Assembly: GCA_014879945.1 (NCBI GenBank)
Contig: JACSRE010000381.1
Location: forward strand, 1-64,000
Direction: 5' to 3'
Source of the DNA: Myxococcus sp.
GTDB taxonomy: Bacteria; Myxococcota; Myxococcia; Myxococcales; Myxococcaceae
Length of the DNA stretch: 64,000 bases
A model generated the notes under the pieces. That model was not told where the DNA came from. It saw only the letters and a list, made by a program, of their open reading frames with translations, and made no database searches. This document shows positions 35,977 through 43,742 of this stretch, piece by piece (position 1 is the stretch's first letter; every line of letters begins with the position of its first letter). The position numbers and the translations under genes are program-made.

Positions 35977-36581
35977 CAGAAGTACACCCGCGCGTAGATG
36001 ATGGGCCACATCAAGACGACGAAGTACCAGAAGACCTGCACGCCGAAGAAGAGGCCGCCCTTCATGGTGCCCCGCAGCAGCTGCGCCGCCGCCACGGCCA
36101 GGCCCCCCAGCGCGGCGATGGCGTGCAGGCCGTGCATTCCGACGATGAGGTAGAAGAACGCGCCCAGGCGGCTCGAGGTCAGCGTGAGGCCCGCGGCGAG
36201 CAGCTGCGCCCACTCGCGGCCCTGGAGCGCCACGAAGGCCGCGCCCAACACCCACGCGGCGACGACCAACCACTTCGCGACAGGCCGCTTCTTCGCCCAC
36301 GCCACCTGCGCGCCCAGCAGCACGAAGCCCGAGAGCACCAGGGCCACCGTGTTCACCAGCGTCGCGTCCTTCGGCAACATCGGCTGCCCGGGCATCGGCC
36401 AGGTGCCGGGCATCGCGCCCGAGCGGCTGATGGTGAAGGCGCTGATGAGGCCGACGAAGAACATCACCTCGGCCACCGCGAAGATGAGCATGCCCAGCAC
36501 CGCGTTGGGGACGACGGCGCGGTTGGCCGTGCGGTCGACCCCGGCCGGCATCACCTCAGGCTGTGCAGTGGCCAGGCTCAT
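35976..36581 (-). CDS. Cytochrome oxidase subunit III-like protein (second copy)
   Basis: 201 aa, five helices. Subunit III signs: VLGMLIFAVAEVMFFVGLISAF (Glu in the first helix), then LIVGMHGLHAIAALGGLAVAAAQLLRGT and VFWYFVVLMWPIIYARVYF, as in the C-terminal half of CtaE. It differs clearly from the other subunit III gene upstream. Seven bases separate it from the subunit IV gene. Could be a second subunit III of the same oxidase or an assembly paralogue. Confidence 0.88.
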   Translation of the reverse strand: MSLATAQPEVMPAGVDRTANRAVVPNAVLGMLIFAVAEVMFFVGLISAFTISRSGAMPGTWPMPGQPMLPKDATLVNTVALVLSGFVLLGAQVAWAKKRPVAKWLVVAAWVLGAAFVALQGREWAQLLAAGLTLTSSRLGAFFYLIVGMHGLHAIAALGGLAVAAAQLLRGTMKGGLFFGVQVFWYFVVLMWPIIYARVYF

Positions 36582-36587
36582 GACGTG

Positions 36588-37043
36588 TCAGTGCGCCTCG
36601 CCGGGGCTGGCGGCCCCGGGAGCGGGCGCGCCATGGTCGGCGCCGTGCTCGCCGTGGCCGCCGCCGGCCTTGAGGCCCGCCTCGACGGCCTTCTTGGCGG
36701 CCACGTTGTCCCAGTTGGTGCCCTGGTGCCGGAGCACGTCGGGGCCGACGCCGCCGACCATCACCACCATCAGGGCCAGCATGGTGAGGAGCAGGTAGGC
36801 GACGTACTTCTTCTCGACGCCCAGGTGCATGAAGTTCTTGATGACCAGGTACGCCTTCACCACCGCGATGCCGAAGGCGGTGAAGAGGGTGACGACCCGA
36901 ATGCCGAGCTCGGGGCCGACCACCGACACCACCAGGAGCACCAAAAGGACTCCCCAGATCTTCACGTAGAACGAGTCGGGGTGCGACGCGTGAGCGACCG
37001 CGTGGGACCCGGGTGCTGCGGGAGCGTGTGCCGTGTCAGACAT
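36588..37043 (-). CDS. Cytochrome oxidase subunit IV (CtaF/CyoD type)
   Basis: 151 aa, three helices. The pattern FYVKIWGVLLVLLVVSV, VTLFTAFGIAVVKAYLVIKNFMHL and YLLLTMLALMVVMV is typical of prokaryotic subunit IV. The N-terminus and the C-terminus are His/Ala/Gly-rich (GGGHGEHGADHG). Nine bases after subunit III. Structural inner-membrane subunit. Confidence 0.93.
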   Translation of the reverse strand: MSDTAHAPAAPGSHAVAHASHPDSFYVKIWGVLLVLLVVSVVGPELGIRVVTLFTAFGIAVVKAYLVIKNFMHLGVEKKYVAYLLLTMLALMVVMVGGVGPDVLRHQGTNWDNVAAKKAVEAGLKAGGGHGEHGADHGAPAPGAASPGEAH

Positions 37044-37052
37044 GAGCAGTCC

Positions 37053-37625
37053 TCACTTCGCGATGTAGAGGAGGGGGAAGAGGAAGATCCACACGAGGTC
37101 GACGAAGTGCCAGTACAGGCCCGCGTTCTCGACCCGCTGGAGCTCCTTGCCCTTGGCGGCGTCGGCCGCGACGAACATCATCACGATCATGCCCGCGATG
37201 ACGTGCAGGCCGTGGATGCCGGCGGCCGTGTAGTAGAACGACCAGAAGGTGTTCGAGCTGATGGTGTAGCCAGCCTTGATCTCGGCCGTCCACTCGAAGG
37301 ACTTCACGACGAGGAACGCGGCGCCACCGCCGATGGTCGCCCACAAGAGCTTCGCGGCGCGCTTGCCGTCACCCCGGCTGGCGGCGTTGTGCGCGAGCAC
37401 GGCCGACAACGACGAGGTCAGCAGGATGAACGTGTTGAGCGCACCCTTCCAGGTGCTGGTGTGCATCGACTGGTTGGCCCACTCGGGGTGACCCAGGCGG
37501 TGCATGAGGTACGCGCCCAGCACGCCGCCGAAGATGACGATTTCAGAGGCGATGAGCCACCACACGGCCAGCCGGCCGGTGGGCATTCCAGTCACTTCAC
37601 GGGTCGTTGCGATCGGTCGAATCAC
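37053..37625 (-). CDS. ctaE: Cytochrome oxidase subunit III
   Basis: 190 aa, GTG start (an internal ATG thirteen codons in is an alternative). VWWLIASEIVIFGGVLGAYLMHRLG carries the conserved Glu of helix III. TFWSFYYTAAGIHGLHVIAGMIVMMFV and YWHFVDLVWIFLFPLLYIAK complete the family pattern. Shorter than mitochondrial subunit III (no first two helices), as usual for caa3/CyoC types. Part of the proton-pumping oxidase. Confidence 0.96.
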   Translation of the reverse strand: MIRPIATTREVTGMPTGRLAVWWLIASEIVIFGGVLGAYLMHRLGHPEWANQSMHTSTWKGALNTFILLTSSLSAVLAHNAASRGDGKRAAKLLWATIGGGAAFLVVKSFEWTAEIKAGYTISSNTFWSFYYTAAGIHGLHVIAGMIVMMFVAADAAKGKELQRVENAGLYWHFVDLVWIFLFPLLYIAK

Positions 37626-37636
37626 AAAGGTCTCTT

Positions 37637-39364
37637 TCAGGTCTTCGCGGGCTCTGACGCGGGCTCGGTCTGCGGCCAGTAGTCGTCTTTGCGGTCAGGG
37701 TGGCTGTACTCGTAGGGGCCCCGGTACACGTTGGGCAGCCCCTGCGGGAAGTTGCCGTGCGGCGGCGGCGACGGCGCCTGCCACTCGAGCGTGTTGGCGT
37801 TCCACGGGTTCATCGGCGCCTTCGGCCCGCGGAAGAGCGAGACGAAGAAGTTCACGAGGAAGACCACCTGGAAGGCCAGCAGCACCAGCAGCGAGATGGT
37901 GGCGAGAATTCGCAGGTCCTGCATGCCGGCCTTCATCAGGTCGGGGAAGTGGCGGTAGTCGTAGATGCGGCGGTGGTCGCCACGAATGCCGAGCAGGAAC
38001 AGCGGAATGAAGATGAAGTTGAAGGGGATGATGGTGCCCCAGAAGTGCACCTTGCCCCACGTCTCGTTCATCATCTTCCCGAACATCTTGGGGAACCAGT
38101 AGGTGATGGCCGCGAACGACCCGATGAAGGCGATGGGGAAGAACGTGTAGTGGAAGTGCGCCACCACGAAGTACGTGTCGTGGAAGTAGATGTCGGCGCC
38201 CGAGGCCCCCAGGAAGATGCCCGTCACGCCGCCGAGCAGGAACTCGGCGATGAACGCCAGCGCCCACAGCATCGGCGTGGTGAGCCGAATCGAGCCGCCG
38301 TAGAGGGTGCCGATGTAGACGAACACCATCTCGGCGACCGGAATCGAGATGAGCAGCGTGGTGACGCTGAACACGTTCGCCATTCGCGGGTCGATGCCGG
38401 CGATGAACTGGTGGTGCGCCCACACGAAGAACGAGAGCACGCCGGTGCCGATGGCCGTGTAGAGCACCGTCTTGTACGCGAAGAGCTTCTTGCGCGAGAA
38501 GACCGTGATGATCTCGGCGACGATGCCCATCGCGGGCAGCAGCACCACGTAGACCTCGGGGTGACCGAAGAACCAGAACAGGTGCTGCCACAGCACCGGG
38601 TCGCCGCCCTTGGCCGGGTCGAAGAAGCCGGTGCCCAGCTGCTGGTCGAACATCAGCATGATCGCGCCGGCGATCAGCGGGCCGACCGAGGCCATGAAGA
38701 GGATCGAGGCGATGATGATCATCCACACCACGATGGGCACGTCGAACATCTTCATGCCCGGCGCGCGCGAGTTCATCACCGTGGTGACGAAGTTGATGCC
38801 GCCCAGCAGGAAGGCCGCGAACTCGAGGGCCACCGCGAAGAGCCACATCGACGACCCCAGCCCGGTGAGGCTGTACTCGGCCTTGGCTGACAGCGGCGGG
38901 TACGACGTCCAGGCGCCGCCGAAGGCGCCGCCGGGCACGTAGAACGACGCCACGAGGATGATCGCGCTGATTAGGAACAGCTGGTACGAGAGCCGGTTCA
39001 GGCGCGGGAACACCATGTCATCGCAGCCGATCATCAGCGGGATGAGGTAGTTGCCGAGCGCGGCGATCAACACCGGCATCGCCACCCAGAAGATCATGAC
39101 CGAGCCGTGGGTCGTGACGAGCGCGTTGTAGTCGGTCGCCGTGACGCGGCCGTAGCCCGGCACCGACATGCCCGGAAACGCCAGCTGCATGCGGAACGCG
39201 TAGACGGTGAAGCCGCCCACCAGCGCCATCGCCATGCCGGTGAACAGGTACTGCATGGCGATCATCTTGTGGTCGGTGGACCAGAGGTACTTCTCGACGA
39301 AGCCCGGCTCGTGGTGAGCGTGGGCGTGATCGTGGCCGTGGTCGGCGTGGGCCGCGGTGCTCAT
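37637..39364 (-). CDS. ctaD: Cytochrome c oxidase subunit I
   Basis: 575 aa, twelve helices after a His-rich N-terminus (HADHGHDHAHAHH). Active-site residues: GHPEVY (Cu_B His 268, cross-linked Tyr 272), the His pair in WAHHQF, and HFHY for the hemes. The D-channel Asp (IGCDDMVFPRLN) and channel Glu of GHPEV (270) are present, so A1-like. The K-channel position is altered: canonical PTGIK reads PVAEM, putting Met346 where Lys normally sits, with Glu345 beside it. Start overlaps the subunit II stop (ATGA). Reduces oxygen to water and pumps protons. Confidence 0.97.
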   Translation of the reverse strand: MSTAAHADHGHDHAHAHHEPGFVEKYLWSTDHKMIAMQYLFTGMAMALVGGFTVYAFRMQLAFPGMSVPGYGRVTATDYNALVTTHGSVMIFWVAMPVLIAALGNYLIPLMIGCDDMVFPRLNRLSYQLFLISAIILVASFYVPGGAFGGAWTSYPPLSAKAEYSLTGLGSSMWLFAVALEFAAFLLGGINFVTTVMNSRAPGMKMFDVPIVVWMIIIASILFMASVGPLIAGAIMLMFDQQLGTGFFDPAKGGDPVLWQHLFWFFGHPEVYVVLLPAMGIVAEIITVFSRKKLFAYKTVLYTAIGTGVLSFFVWAHHQFIAGIDPRMANVFSVTTLLISIPVAEMVFVYIGTLYGGSIRLTTPMLWALAFIAEFLLGGVTGIFLGASGADIYFHDTYFVVAHFHYTFFPIAFIGSFAAITYWFPKMFGKMMNETWGKVHFWGTIIPFNFIFIPLFLLGIRGDHRRIYDYRHFPDLMKAGMQDLRILATISLLVLLAFQVVFLVNFFVSLFRGPKAPMNPWNANTLEWQAPSPPPHGNFPQGLPNVYRGPYEYSHPDRKDDYWPQTEPASEPAKT

Positions 39365-40080
39365 GGCATTCCTCCTGCGCTGGTCGGGGGCGTGGTGGGC
39401 GCCGCGTCAGCCAGCTTGGGCGCGTTGGCCTGGTTCCAGAGGCGGTGCGCCGCCTCGGTCTCGATCACGATGCGGGCCGGCATGATGCCGTGGCCGATGC
39501 CGCAGATCTCGGTGCACTGAATGTCGAACTGGCCGGTCTGGGTGGGCTTGAACCAGCCCTTGATGATGCGACCGGGAATGGCGTCTTGCTTGAGGCGGAA
39601 CACCGGCACCGAGAAGCTGTGCAGCACGTCGCGGCTGGTGAGCTCGAAGTGGTAGGTCTTGTTCAGCTCCACGTGGAGCTCGTCCACCGTCGTGATGTCG
39701 TCGGCGGTGTCGAGCTTGTTGTCGGGGCCCGGGTGCACGAACGTCCACGCCCACTGCTGGGCGATGACGCGCACGGTGCTGTTGGCCTCGGGCAGGTTGA
39801 TCTTCACCTCGTGCCACACCTTGATGGCCATCACGATGATGAGCACGTCGAACACCAGCGTCGCGTAGTGCGGGAGCGCGACCCACCGCTTCTCGTGCGG
39901 CTTCTCGCCCGACACGTACTGGGCCTTCACGTTCGGCCGCGCCTTGAACTTGAAGATCAGGCCGAAGAAGACCGCCTGCGCCAGCAAGAACCAGAAGCCG
40001 ACGATCGCGAGAATCAACAGAATGACATTGTCGATGTCACCCGCGTAGGTCGATGCAGACTCAACGTACTGGTCGATCAT
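39361..40080 (-). CDS. ctaC: Cytochrome c oxidase subunit II (Cu_A, no heme domain)
   Basis: 239 aa. Two N-terminal helices (VILLILAIVGFWFLLAQAVFFG; YATLVFDVLIIVMAIKVWHEV), then the cupredoxin domain with AQQWAWTF and the complete Cu_A site CTEICGIGHGIM (C-x3-C-x3-H-x2-M, with the distal His in DVLHSF). No CxxCH site follows, unlike caa3 subunits. It accepts electrons from a separate cytochrome c. Downstream of the 38-aa peptide gene by 14 bp. Confidence 0.97.
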   Translation of the reverse strand: MIDQYVESASTYAGDIDNVILLILAIVGFWFLLAQAVFFGLIFKFKARPNVKAQYVSGEKPHEKRWVALPHYATLVFDVLIIVMAIKVWHEVKINLPEANSTVRVIAQQWAWTFVHPGPDNKLDTADDITTVDELHVELNKTYHFELTSRDVLHSFSVPVFRLKQDAIPGRIIKGWFKPTQTGQFDIQCTEICGIGHGIMPARIVIETEAAHRLWNQANAPKLADAAPTTPPTSAGGMP

Positions 40081-40094
40081 GTGCGCCGAACTCC

Positions 40095-40211
40095 TTACAG
40101 AACGAAGACGAACACGGCGCCGACGAACGCGACGGTACCGGCGATGAGGAGGAAGAAGAGGGTCTGCGCGAGCTTGTCTGAGCCAGCGGCAGGAGCGGGC
40201 GAGTCGGCCAT
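40095..40211 (-). CDS. 38-aa single-helix membrane peptide in the oxidase operon
   Basis: Too short for the ORF track. On the minus strand from the ATG at 40211: MADSPAPAAGSDKLAQTL, then a helix of about 20 residues (FFLLIAGTVAFVGAVFVFVL) and TAA. Gaps are 8 bp after the diheme cytochrome gene and 14 bp before subunit II, so it is co-transcribed. High GC at third positions is coding-like. Likely a small structural oxidase subunit; no family name assigned. Confidence 0.75.
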   Translation of the reverse strand: MADSPAPAAGSDKLAQTLFFLLIAGTVAFVGAVFVFVL

Positions 40212-40219
40212 GGGTGCCT

Positions 40220-40858
40220 CTAGCGGTTGAAGGTGGAGATGTGAGCGACCACGTTCTTCATGGCCTGCTCATCGGGGAGCGTCATCGACATCGGGCGCAT
40301 CTGGCCGCCGGTGACGTCGAGCGGGTTGGCGCCGCGAATGCCGCTCTTGAACTTCTTGAGCTGGCTGACGAGGTACCAGTCGTACTGGCCGGCCAGCGGG
40401 GGCGCGTTGAGCGCCTGGTTGCCCTGGCCCTTGTCGCCGTGACAGGCCAGGCAGGTGGCGTACGAGCCAGCGCCCGCGGCGGCGTCGGCGTCTTTGAGCG
40501 ACGGGGCCGACTTCACCGGCGCGAGCGTCGCGACGTAGGCGGCGACGGCCTTGACCTCGCCCTCGTCCATCATCTGGCGCGACATGGGGCGCATGCGCAG
40601 GCCCTCGAGATCTTCAGGGTGGGCGCCGCGGGCGCCGCTGCGGTACTTCGCCAATTGCGCCTCGACGTACCAGGCGGGCAGGCCGGCGATGTTGGGCGCC
40701 GCGATGTTCGCCTGCCCGGCGCCGTTCTCGCCGTGACACGAAGCACAGGCCGCGAAGAGCTCTTTGCCGGGCAGGGTCTTCTTCGCGCCGTCAGGCCTGA
40801 TGCAGCCCACGGTCGCGAGCCCCGCGACGAGAAGTGCGAAAGTGATGAGTCGGTGCAT
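40220..40858 (-). CDS. Diheme cytochrome c (c4-like) lipoprotein
   Basis: 212 aa. A lipoprotein signal (MHRLITFALLVAGLATVGC) is followed by two similar cytochrome c domains with CASCH (residue about 38) and CLACH (about 135). Each domain carries a distal Met (RMRPMSRQM; QMRPMSMTL) and the PxLAGQ/PNIAGL motif of cytochromes c4. First gene of the oxidase operon, with GGAG about 8 nt before the ATG. It probably carries electrons from Act to Cu_A while anchored to the membrane. Confidence 0.93.
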   Translation of the reverse strand: MHRLITFALLVAGLATVGCIRPDGAKKTLPGKELFAACASCHGENGAGQANIAAPNIAGLPAWYVEAQLAKYRSGARGAHPEDLEGLRMRPMSRQMMDEGEVKAVAAYVATLAPVKSAPSLKDADAAAGAGSYATCLACHGDKGQGNQALNAPPLAGQYDWYLVSQLKKFKSGIRGANPLDVTGGQMRPMSMTLPDEQAMKNVVAHISTFNR

Positions 40859-41069
40859 GTCGAATGCTCCACAGCGACGCAGGCGGTGCGGTGCTGGCCC
40901 TGCGCGTACCGCGGCGATTTGTCACAGGGTTCCCGACCTGCCAAGCGATTTACCGCCCCGCTCGCAAGCGTGGATCATCGGCCCGAACTGACTTGCTGCA
41001 CATCAAGACAATCCACCTCATTGGCGTGATGTGGGTATCCGCGGGGCTTCTAGGCAACGGCCGCCCGAC

Positions 41070-42170
41070 TTATCCGCCATCGGGCAGGAACACGCCCGGG
41101 GTGGCGGCGAAGCGCTCGAGGCAGTGCCTGGAGCAGAAGACGTAGCGGTGGCCCTGGTGGGTGTGGGCCAGCGCGTCGGCGGTGGCGCGCACCTTCATGT
41201 GGCAGACCGGGTCGACCTCGACCGGGACGTCGGAAGTCGGGGTGGGCTCCGCGGGGGTCTCGAGCAGGTACTTCGTCAGCACCAGCAGCGCCTCGCCCGA
41301 GAGGTGGTCGTAGGCCGGCATGTGGAGCGGGTAGCCGCGGGCGCGCCTGGCGTCGGGGGCGAGCAGCGACTCCTTCACGTAGTCGGCGTCGAAGGTGGTG
41401 ACGAGCCCGTTGTCGAAGGTGACGCGCGAGCCGGCGCGCCCGAGGAGCGCGGGGGCCAGCTCGGGGGCCTCGTGGCAGGTGGCGCAGGACAGCGCGTGGT
41501 ACAGCTCGACGCCGACCGGGGCGCCCTGGGGTGCGGGCGGCGCTGGCGCGTTGGTGAGCGTGCGCACGGCGTTCTGGAGCGCCTTGAGGTCTTCCCGGTG
41601 CTCGCTGTCGAAGACGCCCCGCACCATGCCGGCGCCGTCGACCAGCACGAACACCGAGGAGTGGAGGATGGGGTCGAGCTCGCCCGGCTTGTTGGGCTCG
41701 GCGGTGACGTGAAAGCCAGCCGCGACGGCGGGAAGCGTCTTCGCGTCGGTGGCCAGCAGCTGCCAGCGCGTCTCATCGGGCGCCCACTTCTGGGCGTAGG
41801 CGGCGAGCACCGCCGGGGTGTCGTGCTCCGGGTCGACCGAGAACGAGACGAAGCGCACGTCGACGCCGGGGAGCGCGCGCTGCAGCTGCACCAGCTTCGC
41901 GGTCAACAGCGGGCAGACGGTGCGGCAGGTGGTGAAGATGAAGTTGGCGACCCAGACCTTCCCTGTGAGCGAGGGGCCGGTGACGGTGACGCCGTGCTGG
42001 TCGGGGAAGGCGAAGGCCGGCGCGGGGAAGAGCGGGGCCAGGGTCTTCTTCTCGGCGTGCGCGAGCGCCTCGGCCTTCTCGAGCGCGGCCGGCGGGCGCA
42101 GCTTGAGGGAGGCCAGGAAGCCGAGGGTGAAGAGCGCGAGGACGCCGAGGAGCGTGAGCCACTTCGCCAT
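41070..42170 (-). CDS. Sco-cytochrome c-YHS fusion protein
   Basis: 366 aa from the ATG at 42170 (MAKWLTLLG, a membrane anchor). Residues 45-190: Sco1/SenC thioredoxin fold with TTCRTVCPL (CxxxC) and the copper His in ILHSSVFVLVD. Residues about 215-300: one cytochrome c domain with CATCHEAPEL and a distal Met in HMPAYDHLS. Residues about 318-366: a YHS-like metal-binding module (DPVCHMKV, YVFCSRHCLERF). Such a fusion would combine copper delivery, heme redox and a metal chaperone for the adjacent oxidase. It is transcribed toward the oxidase operon, 211 bp upstream, with its own promoter. Confidence 0.9.
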   Translation of the reverse strand: MAKWLTLLGVLALFTLGFLASLKLRPPAALEKAEALAHAEKKTLAPLFPAPAFAFPDQHGVTVTGPSLTGKVWVANFIFTTCRTVCPLLTAKLVQLQRALPGVDVRFVSFSVDPEHDTPAVLAAYAQKWAPDETRWQLLATDAKTLPAVAAGFHVTAEPNKPGELDPILHSSVFVLVDGAGMVRGVFDSEHREDLKALQNAVRTLTNAPAPPAPQGAPVGVELYHALSCATCHEAPELAPALLGRAGSRVTFDNGLVTTFDADYVKESLLAPDARRARGYPLHMPAYDHLSGEALLVLTKYLLETPAEPTPTSDVPVEVDPVCHMKVRATADALAHTHQGHRYVFCSRHCLERFAATPGVFLPDGG

Positions 42171-42182
42171 GGCGCCCCTATA
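42171..42182 (-). promoter_or_regulatory. Putative -10 element of leaderless sco-fusion promoter
   Basis: TATAGG-GGCGCC-ATG on the minus strand, the best -10 match of the leaderless set. Confidence 0.5.
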
Positions 42183-42218
42183 CCCGCGCGGCGGCCACCG
42201 CGCTCGCGACACGACGCC

Positions 42219-42995
42219 TCACCTCACCGGCGCGGTGGGCCCGTCAGGGAGTGGGTGGGGGGCGCCGACGACCTCGAGCAGGCCGAGCCGCTCCGAGGCC
42301 ACGCAGAGGCCGTAGCCGAGGTCCACCTCGCCCGCGCGCATCGCGAAGTTGGCGGAGCGGGGCGCGTGGTGGTGGTTGTTCTGGTAGCCCTCGCCGAAGA
42401 CCAGCCACGCCACCAGCGGGTTGTTGCGCGAGTCGTCGGGCGTCTCGAAGTTCCGTGAGCCGTACGTGTGGGCGAAGGCGTTCACCATCCACCCCTGCAC
42501 GGGGTGGGTCATCATGCCCAGCCAGTAGGCCGCGCCGAGCAGCCACGCGCCGAAGGCGACGCCCAGCACCAGCGCCACGGCGGCGTGGAGCAGGTAGGGC
42601 AACGCCCACAGCCCGCGCCGGTTGAGCCAGCTGACCTCGAAGTCGAGGTCGCGCGAGAGCCTGGTCACCTCGGGCTCCTGGTGGATCAGCCGGGCCAGCA
42701 CCCGGTTGTACGACTTGAGCTGCGCGAGCATCAGCGGCAGCAGGCCGTGGTTGCGCGGGCTGTGCGGGTCGAGCGCGGTGTCCGAGTGCTCGTGGTGCAG
42801 CCGGTGCATGGTGCTCCAGCCTTTCGGGTCCAGGCCGGTCACCCAGCTCCCCGTGTGTACGACCATCCACCGAGCAAGCGACCCCAGCTTGACGGCGCCG
42901 TGGGTCAACCCGCGGTGATAGAGCACCGTGATGTAGTAGATGTTGACCATGTACATCGACAGGAAGGTCAGCAGACACAGCGAGAGGTAGAGCAC
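42219..42995 (-). CDS. Acyl-lipid/acyl-CoA delta-9-type fatty acid desaturase
   Basis: 258 aa from a GTG at 42995 with AGGAG 5 nt upstream. Membrane di-iron desaturase: His boxes HRGLTH (HxxxxH), HRLHHEHSDT (HxxHH) and NNHHHAP (third box), with four helices between. At 258 aa it is shorter than the eukaryotic enzymes. It introduces a double bond into membrane acyl chains using oxygen. The divergent fabR-like gene and a palindrome between them suggest control by unsaturated acyl-CoA, as for DesB/DesT. Confidence 0.93.
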   Translation of the reverse strand: MLYLSLCLLTFLSMYMVNIYYITVLYHRGLTHGAVKLGSLARWMVVHTGSWVTGLDPKGWSTMHRLHHEHSDTALDPHSPRNHGLLPLMLAQLKSYNRVLARLIHQEPEVTRLSRDLDFEVSWLNRRGLWALPYLLHAAVALVLGVAFGAWLLGAAYWLGMMTHPVQGWMVNAFAHTYGSRNFETPDDSRNNPLVAWLVFGEGYQNNHHHAPRSANFAMRAGEVDLGYGLCVASERLGLLEVVGAPHPLPDGPTAPVR

Positions 42996-43021
42996 GGCAG
43001 CTCCTTCGTGGGGGTTCTCAC

Positions 43022-43039
43022 AGTGTACAGTCGTGCACT
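43022..43039. promoter_or_regulatory. FabR/DesT-type operator palindrome
   Basis: AGTGTACAGTCGTGCACT is an imperfect 18-bp palindrome with outer AGTGyAC/GTrCACT arms (6 of 9 half-site bases pair). It lies 27 bp upstream of the desaturase start and 46 bp before the regulator, the expected position for a shared operator. FabR and DesT are known to bind palindromes of this general shape. Confidence 0.55.
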
Positions 43040-43072
43040 CAAAATCGCAACGCTCGTTCTCCCGGGCGGTGA

Positions 43073-43084
43073 TAGAGCCGTGAC
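43073..43084 (+). promoter_or_regulatory. Putative -10 element before fabR-like gene
   Basis: TAGAGC-CGTGAC-ATG, exactly six bases before the start, with no Shine-Dalgarno. Confidence 0.4.
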
Positions 43085-43702
43085 ATGGGGCGACCCGAGC
43101 AGAAGGAGCAGACCCGGCGGCGGTTGATCGACGCGGCCCTGGCGCTGAGCGCGGCGCAGGGCTTCGGCGCGCTGAGCCTGAGGGAGATCGCGCGCGAGTC
43201 GGGCATCACCGCGACCGGCTTCTACCGGCACTTCCGGGACCTCGACGAGCTGGGCCTGGTGCTGGTCGACGAGGTGGCGCTGACGCTGCGGCAGCTCATC
43301 CGCGAGGCGCGCAGCCGCTTCAGGGAGCAGGGCGGCCGCACCCGCGCCTCGGTCGAGGCGTTCATGGACTACGCGCACCAGAAGCCGCACCTGTTCCGCC
43401 TGCTGTTGGGGGAGCGGCTCGGCGGCTCGACGGCGTTTCGCACGGCGCTGCGGAAGGAGATCGACCGCTTCGTGGCCGAGCTGAGCGACGACCTCGAGGC
43501 CCAGGCGCGGGCGGCGAAGCAGCCGACCGCCGACATTCCCTTCGCGGCCGAGGCCATCGTGGCCATCGTCTTCAGCGTGGGCGCCGAGGTGCTCGAGCTG
43601 CCGCGGCACCGGCACCAGGGGCTCGCCGACCGCATCATCAAAGAGGTGCACCTGGTGCTCAAGGGCGCGGGCTTTCCCCTCGCGCGCGCGCGCAAGCGCT
43701 GA
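43085..43702 (+). CDS. fabR: FabR-like TetR-family repressor
   Basis: 205 aa. The HTH region LSLREIARESGITATGFYRHFRDLDELGL is nearly the same as in E. coli FabR, and the ligand domain matches along its length (FRLLLGERLGGSTAFRTAL, EIDRFVAELSDDLE, AIVFSVGAEVLEL). FabR represses unsaturated fatty acid synthesis in response to acyl thioesters. Here it most likely represses the divergent desaturase and itself through the palindrome at 43022. Confidence 0.9.
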   Translation: MGRPEQKEQTRRRLIDAALALSAAQGFGALSLREIARESGITATGFYRHFRDLDELGLVLVDEVALTLRQLIREARSRFREQGGRTRASVEAFMDYAHQKPHLFRLLLGERLGGSTAFRTALRKEIDRFVAELSDDLEAQARAAKQPTADIPFAAEAIVAIVFSVGAEVLELPRHRHQGLADRIIKEVHLVLKGAGFPLARARKR

Positions 43703-43742
43703 GGCGAGCGGAGCCGGGGAGTTCGGGTTACGACGGCCCGGT

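Noticed and set aside
35652-37682. 676-aa plus-strand ORF across the oxidase operon
   Set aside because: Antisense to subunits III, IV and III'; His/Asp/Glu-rich artefact of complement codons.
40999-41033. CACATCA...TGATGTG inverted repeat upstream of the oxidase operon
   Set aside because: Only 7-bp arms 21 nt apart in a 211-bp gap; chance is likely and no regulator is known for it.
40859-41069. Sigma-54-type promoter before the oxidase operon
   Set aside because: A TTGGCA-like string exists on the minus strand but the -12 GC element is not at the required distance.
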